38,658 bases of DNA from Russula earlei. Taxonomy: Eukaryota; Basidiomycota; Agaricomycetes; Russulales; Russulaceae. The DNA is taken from the NCBI GenBank assembly GCA_025769875.1, contig JAGFNK010000493.1, positions 1 through 38,658 on the forward strand, read 5' to 3'. A program made the translations under genes and the position numbers. The notes under the pieces were generated by a model. It saw nothing but the letters and a program-made list of their open reading frames with translations, was not told where the DNA came from and made no database searches. Shown piece by piece: positions 20,716 through 30,672 of this stretch (its first letter is position 1; the number at the start of each line of letters is the position of its first letter).

Positions 20716-21106
20716 CATCACCGGCTCAGCTCATACGCTGCAGCACGCGTTAGTTACATTGATAGAGTGATTTAGGACAATCGGTAGCTACTTACAACTG
20801 ATCCTCAGACTTACTTAGTGATCCGTGATGGTAGTTAACTGTACTGCATCTAGTGGCGGTCTCAGGTACTTAAGAACGCCACAAAGTATGTAGATCACTT
20901 CAGTTTTGTGTCAACCAAACTGAAGTGAGTATTTACACTATGACATCTTATCTCACAGTACTAACGACGCCTTGTAGCTATTGTCTGATAGGTACATTAT
21001 TTATATAAGTTTTGTGTCAACCAAACTGAACTATTGTCTGATAGATCTGCCTGCGATCTTATCATCTGCTGCTATCTAATCACACATACTGCGTCTATTT
21101 TTAACA
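20716..21106 (+). repeat. Copia-C 5' LTR, 5'-truncated
   Basis: It starts inside the LTR at 'atcaccggctcagctcat' and ends TTTTTAACA before the PBS. The first 85 or so bp, including TGTTGAGATC, are missing. It retains the TATA-like TTATATAA (21001-21008) and both copies of the TTTTGTGTCAACCAAACTGAA hairpin module. Confidence 0.87.
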
Positions 21107-21118
21107 GGTTATGGGCCC
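21107..21118 (+). other. Copia-C primer-binding site
   Basis: GGTTATGGGCCC directly follows the LTR. It is complementary to the anticodon stem-loop of initiator tRNA-Met, as in Drosophila copia, which is primed by a half-tRNA fragment. Confidence 0.8.
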
Positions 21119-21347
21119 TGCCCGTATCTAAAATCCACAGAGATCACCACACATGTTTATTCCTATAACACCTCCCTTCCCCACAAACCTCTGTTATCAG
21201 ATGACATCTTACTCCCTTGGCCCCTGGAACCAAAGGATTGACGCGCGCGCAGTTACATCACGCGTCAAAGATACTGATTTGATCTCTAATTGATCCGGCT
21301 ACAATTGCTCCGCTGGTCCGGATTGGCAATTCACCTCATTACATCAT

Positions 21348-24300
21348 ATGGCACCCACATTCACTATCCCCTCGGGAACGCCCCTGGAGAGCTTAGATTC
21401 ATCAAATTGGACTACTTGGTCATTTCGCTTTGAGGCCATTACCCGAATGAATGGTTTCCGGCGTCATCTTATTGATACAAAGCCCTCTGGAGATAGCACT
21501 TGGGACGTTGAAGAAGACATACTGTTAGGCGTCTTCCAGCTCCATCTCCAGAAAGATATATATGCAGAGATAAGCGATAACACCAAGTTCGACACCTGTA
21601 AACTCAAGTGGGAACAACTTAAGACTACTTGCATCGGCGTTGGATCCATGTCCCTACATAACTCTTGGACCGCCTTCACGCGCTTTGATCTCGATGACAC
21701 CAGCCCAATGTTCCCACAACTACAGAAATTGAATGATACTAGGATCAATCTTCAGAACAATGACATGCCCGTCACCGATCTCCAATTCAGTCTCACTCTA
21801 ATTCAGTCACTTCCCAGTTCTTACTCTGGTCTTACGCAAGCTATCCTCGGCTCTAATCTTCCAAACAAGCTTTCCCCGAAAGCCATTCAGGAACACATTC
21901 TCAATGAAGAGAGTCGTCGGGCCGGCTCCTCCGCTTCCCTTAACAAAATTGCTCCGGTCAAAAAACAGGACGATAAAAACAAAATAAAATGTTATTATTG
22001 CAACAAAGCTGGTCACAAGAGTCCTGAGTGCCGGAAGAAGAAAAAGGATGAGGAGGAGAAGGTGAAGAAAAAGAGGGAGTCTGGTGCGGACACTAACAGA
22101 AAGGTCAACGCGCACATAGTAGAGACTACTGCTACAATTACGGAGATCTCGGATGATGAAAATGACATTCGCATTTCCCTTTACTCGGCGACTAGATCGC
22201 GCTGGATGATTGACTCAGGAGCCACCCATCACATCAGTCCGTTCCGGACCAACTTCATCACTTACGCTCCGGCCACCGGATCAGTTAACCTCGGTGGTCA
22301 CGCTATCATCAAGCAGATTGGGACCGGATCTGTATCCGTCCTACCGTCTGGAGGCATTGGGAAGTTTCCATTAACCCTCACCGATGTCATGCATGTTCCG
22401 GAAGCCGACGCGCGCTACTTCTCAGTCAGCGTGTTGCTCCGAAGGGGGGGACATATCACTTTTACTCAGAACGCGTGCCAAATCTACTACAAAGATCAGA
22501 AAGTCATGCAAGGATACCTGGAGAATAACCTATTCTATATTGACTTTTCATCTCCGGCCCTACACGCGCAGGCGGGGGTGCTACCGCTTAACATCTGGCA
22601 TCAGCGCATGGGACATATGTCCTCACACGCGCTAATCAAATACGCTCATTCCGTCAAGGGAATCTCGCTTAGTTCAGCAGATCGCGATCAGTCACCTTGC
22701 CCAGGGTGTGAACTCGGCAAACAGACGCGACTTCCTTTCCTGGCTTCACCTAAGCGATCGGATCGGCGTCTACAGATCGTGCATACTGACTTAGCCGGTC
22801 CGATGCAGACCTGGTCGATCCGAGGTGCAACTTATTGGGCAACGTTTATCGACGACTACTCCCGTTATGGGGTAGTGTACTTCCTCAAAAGTAAAGATCA
22901 GTGTGCTGATGCGTTCAAAAAATATCTCGCGTGGTCAGAAAACCAGACCAACGATAAGATCAAAGCACTACACTCGGATCGCAGAGGGGAGTACTTGTCC
23001 AGTACCCTCAGATCGGTCTTAGATCAAAAGGGAATTGAGCATAGATTGACAATGCCAGGGTCACCACAGCAGAATGGCGTAGCGGAGAGATGGAACCGGA
23101 CCCTCGAAGACAAGATGCGCGCTATGCTACACGGCGCCGGTCTTACTCTGGGTTTCTGGGAGCTTGCTACTGATGCAGCAGTCCATATCTACAATCGCAC
23201 TCCTACACGCGTTCTCCGGTGGAACACACCTCACTCAGTCTGGACGGACGGACAAGTTCCGGACGTTTCCTATTTCCGCGTCTTTGGATGTAAGGCGTAT
23301 GTACACACGCCTGCTAACAAACGAAAGAAGCTTGATCCGAGATCGGTCGAGATGATTTTTGTTGGGTACGAGTCTGGATCTAAGGGTTACCGACTCTGGA
23401 ATCAATCCACCCGAAAGCTGTTCTTATCGCGCGATGTCACTTTCAATGAGCGCATACTGCCTGCTAGGGGAGACCTTACTGACACTCCTCCTCCGGCACA
23501 ACCCTTGGTCTTCATGGGACCGGTTTCTTTCACTGCCCCACTTCCGCACGAACCGGATGGGTGCGGACTTAGTCCTGCGCCTCCGGAAACCCCACTAGAT
23601 CCCAATACACCTAATTCACTTTACCTTACCCCTCCCACTCAGCCCTTTCTACATACTCCGCCGCGCCGCGTTCAGCCTGTGCGCCAAGTCCGCTTGCACC
23701 AGCCTCACTCAGCATTGCCGGGACCATCCTTTGGTCCACCGCGTCCGCCCTCACCTAGGCGTCTTCGCCCTAACCCGCATTCTAATCCTAGATTTCTCAC
23801 TTCTAACGCAAATGCGGGGGGGCGCCTATCGCATATGGCACTATTAGCGATGGCAGAGGTGATCACTCTGGCTACGTTTCGGGAAGCGATGTCCTCGGAC
23901 TCCGCCGATCAATGGAGAACCGCGTGTCAATATGAAATTGATGCACTCGCTAAGAATGGTACCTGGGAGCTTGTAGATCTGCTGCCGGGCCGCAAGGCCG
24001 TGCGATCTCGATGGGTGTTTGCACGCAAATCTGATGGTAGATTTCGCGCGCGTTTAGTCGCAAAGTGGTTCACCCAAGTGGAGGGGATTGATTATGATGA
24101 AACTTTCTCACCAGTTGCCAGATTTGAGTCTTTGAGACTACTCCTAGCATTGGCCGCACTAGAGGATTGGGAGATCCATCAAATGGACATCAAGTCGGCA
24201 TTCCTTAATGGCACACTGGAGGAAGAGATCTACATGGAGCAACCACAAGGTTTCATCACTCCGGAACAAAAAGACAAAGTCTGTCGGTTAAAGAAGGCTC

Positions 24301-25397
24301 TCTACGGCCTCAAACAAACCTCACGCGCATGGAACTTACAGTTTCATGGAGTTCTCACTGGGCTCGGCTTCACGCACATGCACTCAGATGCTGGGGTTTA
24401 TCATCGCCAAGACGCGGGGGGAACCATAATCATTATCCTCTATGTCGATGATGTCACCATCTTAGGCGATTCACTCCCACTGATTGCAGACATTAAGAAT
24501 TCATTGTCCACGCGCTATGAAATGACTGATCTAGGCGAGATCGACTCCTATCTTGGGATTCGTGTCACGCGTGATCGCTCAGCTAAGCGACTAGACATTG
24601 ATCAATCTAGGTACATCTCGGAGATCGTCAATCACTTCGGGATGGTGGATTCCAATCCGGTCCGCACTCCGCTGCCCTCCGGGGCAGATGTCCACTTGGT
24701 CAAGCACTCCAGGGAGGCAACGCCTGATGAAATAAAGCATTTTCAATGCATCATTGGCAGCCTTCTCTATGTGCAGATCGGGACACGACCAGATATATCA
24801 TTTGCAGTCTCTCGACTTGCCCAATACTCATCCAATCCCTCATCGCATCATCTACGCCTTGCCAAATACGTACTATCTTATCTTAACAGCACTTCAGATC
24901 TAAAGCTGCGTTATGATGGCGCACGCGATACCGGATTACACGGGTACTCCGACTCTAGCCTCGGAGACAATGCAGATGACTACTGTTCCACCTCGGGCTA
25001 TGTCTTCCTACTTTCCAACGCTGCGATCTCCTGGACCTCACGCAAACAGAAGACTGTTGCCCAAAGTACCACTCAAGCCGAATATATGGCCTTAGCCGAC
25101 GCAGCTAATCAAGCCGCGTGGTATTGGAGCTTCTTCTCCGAGATTGGCTATCAGATCTCCGATCCGATTCCGCTTCATGGTGATAACAAAGGCGCCGTTG
25201 ATCTCGCGCTCAACCCAGTCACCGGAAGACGGTCGAAGCATATCCCTATCAAGCATCATGCCATCCGCCAATACATTGAGGACGGACTGATCATACTTAT
25301 CCGTACTCCCACAGGAGAGATGCTTGCAGATGGTCTCACCAAGCCGCATACTCACGCGCTGCTCCGGACCTTCGTCGATGGGTTGGGTCTTAATTGA
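21348..25397 (+). CDS. Copia-C gag-pol polyprotein, 1349 aa, intact
   Basis: A single uninterrupted frame with the Ty1/copia domain order. Gag comes first, with a zinc knuckle CYYCNKAGHKSPEC near residue 214. An aspartic protease site (WMIDSGATHHIS) lies near 288. Integrase follows, with HQRMGH and CPGC zinc ligands near 418-453 and catalytic residues in HTDLAGP, LHSDRRGEY and PQQNGVAERWNR. RT runs from about 865 with YVDD near 1031, and RNase H has YSDSS near 1200, AEYMAL and HGDNKGA. The start MAPTFTIPSG agrees with Copia-B and Copia-D. Odd residues at normally conserved places are AKWF where AKGF is usual and GLKQTSRAW where a Pro is usual; either could impair RT. It makes its own enzymes for reverse transcription and integration. 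Confidence 0.95.
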   Translation: MAPTFTIPSGTPLESLDSSNWTTWSFRFEAITRMNGFRRHLIDTKPSGDSTWDVEEDILLGVFQLHLQKDIYAEISDNTKFDTCKLKWEQLKTTCIGVGSMSLHNSWTAFTRFDLDDTSPMFPQLQKLNDTRINLQNNDMPVTDLQFSLTLIQSLPSSYSGLTQAILGSNLPNKLSPKAIQEHILNEESRRAGSSASLNKIAPVKKQDDKNKIKCYYCNKAGHKSPECRKKKKDEEEKVKKKRESGADTNRKVNAHIVETTATITEISDDENDIRISLYSATRSRWMIDSGATHHISPFRTNFITYAPATGSVNLGGHAIIKQIGTGSVSVLPSGGIGKFPLTLTDVMHVPEADARYFSVSVLLRRGGHITFTQNACQIYYKDQKVMQGYLENNLFYIDFSSPALHAQAGVLPLNIWHQRMGHMSSHALIKYAHSVKGISLSSADRDQSPCPGCELGKQTRLPFLASPKRSDRRLQIVHTDLAGPMQTWSIRGATYWATFIDDYSRYGVVYFLKSKDQCADAFKKYLAWSENQTNDKIKALHSDRRGEYLSSTLRSVLDQKGIEHRLTMPGSPQQNGVAERWNRTLEDKMRAMLHGAGLTLGFWELATDAAVHIYNRTPTRVLRWNTPHSVWTDGQVPDVSYFRVFGCKAYVHTPANKRKKLDPRSVEMIFVGYESGSKGYRLWNQSTRKLFLSRDVTFNERILPARGDLTDTPPPAQPLVFMGPVSFTAPLPHEPDGCGLSPAPPETPLDPNTPNSLYLTPPTQPFLHTPPRRVQPVRQVRLHQPHSALPGPSFGPPRPPSPRRLRPNPHSNPRFLTSNANAGGRLSHMALLAMAEVITLATFREAMSSDSADQWRTACQYEIDALAKNGTWELVDLLPGRKAVRSRWVFARKSDGRFRARLVAKWFTQVEGIDYDETFSPVARFESLRLLLALAALEDWEIHQMDIKSAFLNGTLEEEIYMEQPQGFITPEQKDKVCRLKKALYGLKQTSRAWNLQFHGVLTGLGFTHMHSDAGVYHRQDAGGTIIIILYVDDVTILGDSLPLIADIKNSLSTRYEMTDLGEIDSYLGIRVTRDRSAKRLDIDQSRYISEIVNHFGMVDSNPVRTPLPSGADVHLVKHSREATPDEIKHFQCIIGSLLYVQIGTRPDISFAVSRLAQYSSNPSSHHLRLAKYVLSYLNSTSDLKLRYDGARDTGLHGYSDSSLGDNADDYCSTSGYVFLLSNAAISWTSRKQKTVAQSTTQAEYMALADAANQAAWYWSFFSEIGYQISDPIPLHGDNKGAVDLALNPVTGRRSKHIPIKHHAIRQYIEDGLIILIRTPTGEMLADGLTKPHTHALLRTFVDGLGLN

Positions 25398-25420
25398 TCT
25401 AATCTACCGACTGCCTTAAT

Positions 25421-25430
25421 CACGGGGGGA
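25421..25430 (+). other. Copia-C polypurine tract
   Basis: CACGGGGGGA lies 23 bp after the stop codon and ends exactly at the 3' LTR. It is identical to the Copia-A tract. Confidence 0.78.
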
Positions 25431-25883
25431 TGTTGAGATCTGCACTGCCCAGAGTCTCAGGTGTGTTGTGATGTGATCACAACTCGGATGCGCTGACGCG
25501 TCGGATCACCCGGACCGGGCATCACCGGCTCAGCTCATACACTGCAGCACGCGTTAGTTACATTGATAGAGTGATTTAGGACAATCGGTAGCTACTTACA
25601 ACTGATCCTTGGACTTACTTAGTGATCCGTGATGGTAGTTAACTGTACTGCATCTAGTGGCGGTCTCAGGTACTTAAGAACGCCACAAAGTACGTAGATC
25701 ACTTCAGTTTTGTGTCAACCAAACTGAAGTGAGTATTTACACTATGACATCTTATCTCACAGTACTAATGACGCCTTGTAGCTATTGTCTGATAGGTACA
25801 TTATTTATATAAGTTTTGTGTCAACCAAACTGAACTATTGTCTGATAGATCTGCCTGCGATCTTATCATCTGCTGCTATCTAC
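25431..25883 (+). repeat. Copia-C 3' LTR, 3'-truncated
   Basis: It begins TGTTGAGATCTGCACTG and ends at 'ctgctatctac', lacking about 28 terminal bases present in the 5' LTR. A perfect 10-bp-stem hairpin (ACTTCAGTTT ... AAACTGAAGT, 25701-25730) is followed by a partial repeat at 25812-25832. A TTATATAA box stands between them. Confidence 0.88.
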
Positions 25884-26345
25884 TGTTGAAAATAGATGCA
25901 GTATGTGTGATTAGATCGCAGGCAGATCTATCAGACAATAGTTCAGTTTGGTTGACACAAAACTTATATAAATAATGTACCTATCAGACAATAGCTACAA
26001 GGCGTCATTAGTACTGTGAGATAAGATGTCATAGTGTAAATACTCACTTCAGTTTGGTTGACACAAAACTGAAGTGATCTACGTACTTTGTGGCGTTCCT
26101 AAGTACCTGAGACCGCCACTAGATGCAGTACAGTTAACTACCATCACGGATCACTAAGTAAGTCCAAGGATCAGTTGTAAGTAGCTACCGATTGTCCTAA
26201 ATCACTCTATCAATGTAACTAACGCGTGCTGCAGTGTATGAGCTGAGCCGGTGATGCCCGGTCCGGGTGATCCGATGCGTCAGCGCATCCGAGTTGTGAT
26301 CACATCACAACACACCTGAGACTCTGGGCAGTGCAGATCTCAACA
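25884..26345 (-). repeat. Copia-C right outer LTR (minus), nearly complete
   Basis: It is the inverse of 25431-25883. It starts TGTTGAAAATAG (LTR 3' end) and finishes GCAGATCTCAACA (LTR 5' end). It carries the terminal 28 bases missing from its plus neighbour but lacks the 'tagcagcagatgataaga' block that the neighbour has. Together the two form a palindrome with arms of about 430 bp and almost no spacer. Confidence 0.88.
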
Positions 26346-26350
26346 GCCGA

Positions 26351-27585
26351 GAGTGAGGGGGAAGAACGGAGAAGGCCATGTGGACTATGGTGAGATCCTC
26401 CAGGCCATCCCTTGCTATAACCTCTATAACTATGGCCAAGATGAACATGACTTAGGCTGCTTCGACACAGAGAGGCAGTTTGAAGGGCGCTGGAGACAGA
26501 CCCTTTACATGCTAGGCGATTATGGGCTGCAGGCAGAACTCTACCGCTTGGACCATCTTTACACCTTACAGGAGAAGCTGGAAGCTAACTATAAGGTGCT
26601 CGAAGAAGAGGAGAAGCAGCTGCGCTACAAGCTCAGCAAGTACCTAGCTGAGAAGCGAGGAGTAGAGAGAGACAGGGCTGAAGCCAAGGAGAGAATGGCA
26701 GCAGCCAAAGTACGCTCACGTTGTTGGGAGTTCATTGAAGCAGGCTGTAGCCAGGGAGAAACCCCTCCAGGTGTCTGGGCTGAAGAACTCCTCACCAACT
26801 ATCGGGCTGAGCAGCCCACTCCCCCTCTACCCGTCTTCATCCCTCAGCTGCCTTTGGCAGACATTGCTCAGGGGTATGCTACCCCTGACCCAGAACCAGT
26901 ACCAGCCAGCCCCACACCTACGACGGTGCTAGGGTATTCAGAAGAGGAGATGAACGTCCTCCAAACCATGTCCGGTATGTGCCTTCGAGGAGGAGCAGGA
27001 TCGGAAGCGTCACCAAACCCTTCCCCCCAGAGCTCTATCTATTACCATTCCTATAGCAGCAGTGGGGAAGCATCTACTGCAACGGCTGACTTCATTCCGG
27101 AGCCTCAGCAACTGAACATGATAGAAGGGAGGAGGAAAAGGAACCGATGCAAGTATTGTGGCGAGGTAGGACACTTTAACAAGTACTGTCCCCTACCCCA
27201 CCAATATTGCCACGACCAACTGGCAGCAGACGCTGCCTCACATTGCCTAGTGCGTCCCTATCATCGCAGCTATGCCCCAGTCAGATCATGCCCCTTTCAC
27301 CAAGGATGGGAACTGGGACACTCGAGCAAGAAGAGGAAGTCCTACCAGGAGAGGGAGGACATAGCTAACCCACGCATCTTGCAGGTAGCGAAAGGAGAAG
27401 GGTCCAGGACCTTCCAGGAGCCTTTCACTACAACTCCTCTCCGCTCCGACACACCTCCAGTCCAGAGGTTACCTAGGGACTCTGACAGACTCCCACAGAT
27501 CATGTCTCCTCCAGCCACTGCTGAGGAGTCAGAGGCGATAGTGGCCTCAGCATTGGCTGCCTATGAGGCAGCAGAAGAAGGCTGA
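26351..27585 (+). pseudogene. Gypsy-3 post-pol ORF: coiled coil plus zinc knuckle
   Basis: The frame is open from the Copia-C junction to TGA 27583-27585. A GTG at 26353 is not a start; the frame continues from 20337-20439 across the insertion. Order: GEILQAIPCYNLYNY; a strongly charged heptad-rich helix (about residues 60-120, LQEKLEANYKVLEEEEKQL to AEAKERMAAAK), probably coiled coil; a Pro-rich linker; and a zinc knuckle CKYCGEVGHFNKYC (CX2CX4HX4C) in a basic context, then a Cys/His-rich segment. This is the composition of a nucleic-acid-binding Gag-like protein, but it lies after the chromodomain and before the 3' LTR. It is split by Copia-C, so not functional here. Confidence 0.7.
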
Positions 27586-27693
27586 TACACCTTCACCACA
27601 TCACCTCCTCCCCTTAATGATGATGGCATTGACCCCACCACTTGATTTTAGAATCGTTGGGTGTGTGGGACCACCAATCTGAAGGAGGGGTAA

Positions 27694-28282
27694 TGTTACC
27701 AAGTGGTTTGGGGTCCGGAAGATGCCGGAACACCTGAATTATGGGCTGCACTGTTTGCATCATGTGTGCGTCAGATCTTGATCATTTATGTTCGTTGATA
27801 TCATGTTCGGAGCGCGTTGATCGTATCTTTCAGAAGATGTACTGAAGAAGCAATGAGTAGCATTGCTTCTGTCCCAGATGTTCCTGTACCACCACATACG
27901 TCGATTCCTTGATTGGGAAAGCACTTAATGCTTCCAGCACCGAGATCGTTTACATAGAAGCAACCTCGCTTCTATGAGCCATGTTTTGCTTCTATAGCAC
28001 CGACCAGTACTACAGTAGTACAAACCTTATCCCTGTAAAGGCTATATAAAGCCCCCAGTTGTAACAGTTGAGCCCTAAGCTCGACTTAGTTTGCCAATCC
28101 CAAACAGTTGACTCCTACCCCGTCTGCAGAGCCCCTCTCATCTTGTTGTCATACTCTAGAAGGATCTAACACTCCTTCCCCTCCACAAGTATTGCTTGCT
28201 TGACTCAAGCATATCTGCATTGGTAGGACGCATTTATAGACGTGACCATTGATCTTATTTAAGGCACTTTGGAGCCTTAACA
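27694..28282 (+). repeat. Gypsy-3 3' LTR
   Basis: It is preceded by the purine tract GAAGGAGGGG. It begins TGTTACCAAG and ends CCTTAACA, giving a TGTTA/TAACA inverted terminus over 589 bp. A TATA box (CTATATAAA, 28042-28050) lies two-thirds in. Minus-oriented Copia-D sequence begins right after it, so Gypsy-3 inserted into Copia-D; its 5' LTR is lost. Confidence 0.85.
28043..28050 (+). promoter_or_regulatory. TATA box of Gypsy-3 LTR
   Basis: TATATAAA in the expected position for LTR-driven transcription. Confidence 0.5.
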
Positions 28283-28315
28283 ATGTAGCATAGTGCACAT
28301 CTTGTCTTTGAGGGT

Positions 28316-30067
28316 TCAGTTCCATCTCTCCGCTATGCCATTCTGCTGTGGTGACCCTGGCATTGTCAATCTATGCTCAATTCCTTTTTGATCTAAGACC
28401 AATCTGAGGGCACTGGACAAGTACTCCCCTCCATGATCCGAGTGTAGTGCTTTGATCTTATTGTTGGTCTGGTTTTCTGACCACGTGAGATATTTTTTAA
28501 ACGCATCAGCACACTGATCTTTAGTTTTGAGGAAGTACACTACCCCATAATGGGAGTAGTTGTCAATAAATGTTGCCCAATACGTTGCACCTCGGATAGA
28601 CCGGGTCTGCATTGGACCAGCTAAGTCAGTATGCACGATCTGTAGATGCCGATCCGATCGCTTAGGCGAAGCCAGGAAAGGAAGTCGCGTCTGTTTGCCG
28701 AGTTCACACCCTGGGCAAGGTGACTGATTGTGATCCGCTGAACTAAGCAAGATTCCCTTGACGGAATGAGCATATTTGATTAGCATGCGTGAGGACATAT
28801 GTCCCATGTGCTAATGCCAGATGTTAAGCAGTAGCACCCCCACTTGCGCGTGTAGGGCCGGAGATGAGAAGTCAATATAGAATAGGTTATTCTCCAGGTA
28901 TCCTTGCGCGACTTTCCGATCTTTGTAGTAGATTTGGCATCCGTTCTGAGTAAAAGTGATATGTCCCCCCCTCTGGAGCAATGCGCTGACTGAGAAGTAA
29001 CGCGCGTCAGCTTCCAGAACATGCATGACATCTGTGAGGGTTAATGGAAACTTCCCAATGCCTCCAGATGGTAGGACGGATACAGATCTGGTCCCAATCT
29101 GCTTGATGATAGCGTGACCTCCGAGGTTAACTGATCTGGTGGCTGGAGCGTAGGTGATGAAGTCGGTCCGGAATGGACTAATGTGATGGGTAGCTCCTGA
29201 GTCAATCATCCAGCGCGATCTAGTCACCGAGTAAAGGGAAATGCGAATGTCATTTTCATCCTCCGAGATCTCCGTAATAGTAGCAGTAGTCTCTACTATG
29301 TGCGCGTTGACCTTTCTGTTAGTGTCCGTGCCAGACTCTCTCCCTTTCTTCACCTTCTCCTCCTCATCCTTTTTCTTCTTCTGGCACTCAGGACTCTTGT
29401 GACCAGCTTTCTTGCAATAATAACATTTTATTTTGTTCTTATTGTCCTGTTTCTTGACCAGAACAACTTTGTTAAGGGAAGCGGAGGAGCCGGCCCGACA
29501 ACTCTCTTCATTGAGAATGTGTTCCTGAATGGCTTTCGGGGAAAGCTTGTTTGGAAGATTAGAGCTAAGGATAGCTTGCGTAAGACCAGAGTAGGAGCTG
29601 GGTAGTGCCTGAATTAGAGTGAGACTGAATTGGAGATTGGTGGCGGGCATGTCATTGTTCTGAAGATTGATCCTAGTATCATTCAATTTCTGTAGTTGTG
29701 GGAACATCGGGCTGGTGTCATCTAGATCAAAACGTGTGAGGGCGGTCCAAGAGTTATGTAGGGACATAGATCCAACGCCGATGCAAGTAATCTTAAGTTG
29801 TTCCCACTTGAGTTTACAGGTGTCGAACTTGGTGTTATCACTTATCTCTGTGTATATATCTTTCTGGAGGTGGAGCTGGAAGACGCCTAACAGTATGTCT
29901 TCTTCAACGTCCCAAGTGCTATCTCCAGAGGGCTTTGTATCAATAAGATGATGCCAGAAACCACTCATTTGGGTAATGGCCTTGAAGCGAAATGACCAAG
30001 TAGTCCAATTTGATGAATCTAAGATCTCCAGGGGCGTTCCCGAGGGGATAGTGAATATGGGTGCCAT
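28316..30067 (-). pseudogene. Copia-D gag-protease-integrase fragment
   Basis: ATG 30067 (MAPIFTIPSG) opens a 418-aa frame that is highly similar to Copia-C gag and protease (CYYCKKAGHKSPEC, WMIDSGATHHIS). It ends at a TAG at 28808-28810 that replaces CAG in the WHQRMGHM motif. The frame is open again to 28316 (HTDLAGPM, LHSDHGGEY, PQQNGIAERWN) and then stops at the Gypsy-3 boundary. LHSDHGGEY is closer to the usual motif than Copia-C's LHSDRRGEY. The TAG and a neighbouring CGC-to-CAC change are both C-to-T type transitions. Confidence 0.87.
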
Positions 30068-30667
30068 ATGATGTAATAAGGTGAATTGCCAATCTGGACC
30101 AGCAGAGCAATTGTAGCCAGATCAATTAGAGATCAAATCAGTATCTTTGACACATGATGTAACTGCACGCGTCAATCCTTTGGTTCCAGGGACCAAGGGA
30201 GTAAGATGTTGTCTGATAACAGAGGTTTGTGGGGAAGGGAGGTGTTATAGGAATAAACATGTGTGGTGATCTCTGTGGATTTTAGATACGGGCAGGGCCC
30301 ATAACCTGTTGAAGATAGACGCAGTGTGTGTGATTAGATAGCAGCAGATGATAAGATCACAGGCAGATCTATCAGACAATAGTTCAGTTTGGTTGATACA
30401 AAACTGATATAAATAATGTACCTATCAGACAATAGCTACAACGCGTCCTCAGTACTGTGAGATAAGATATCATAGTGTAAATACTCACTTCAGTTTGGTT
30501 GACACAAAACTGAAGTGATCTACTACTTTGTGGCATTCTTAAGTACCTGAGACCGCCACTGGATGCAGTACAGTTAACTACCATCACGGATCACTAAGTA
30601 AGTCCGAGGATCAGTTGTAAGTAGCTACCAATTGTCCTAAATCACTCTATCAGTGTAACTAACGTGT

Positions 30668-30672
30668 GCTGC
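30668..30672. repeat. Target-site duplication GCTGC (partner 31281-31285)
   Basis: GCTGC flanks both ends of the inserted LTR. Removing the LTR and one copy restores the Copia LTR sequence 'gtgctgcagcatatgagctg', matching 26228-26247. Confidence 0.92.

Larger units (their letters stand above)
20440..26345 (+). mobile_element. Copia-C: intact coding copia inside a palindromic LTR structure
   Basis: The order is LTR fragment (minus, 20440-20715), LTR lacking its first 85 or so bp (plus, 20716-21106), PBS, 1349-aa ORF, purine tract, LTR lacking its last 28 or so bp (plus, 25431-25883), and LTR (minus, 25884-26345). The whole block has a single 5-bp duplication at its outer ends, as if it integrated as one unit. 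A plain insertion of a plus copia into a minus solo LTR would give complementary LTR halves; here the right minus LTR is almost complete and the left one covers only the 3' portion. Confidence 0.85.

Noticed and set aside
21464..22115. Antisense ORFs inside Copia-C gag
   Set aside because: Shadows of the strong sense frame; the equivalent shadows recur opposite Copia-D.
26353..27585. GTG at 26353 as the start of a stand-alone gene
   Set aside because: The frame is continuous with 20337-20439 across the Copia-C insertion, and GTG starts are not expected in a fungal nuclear gene.
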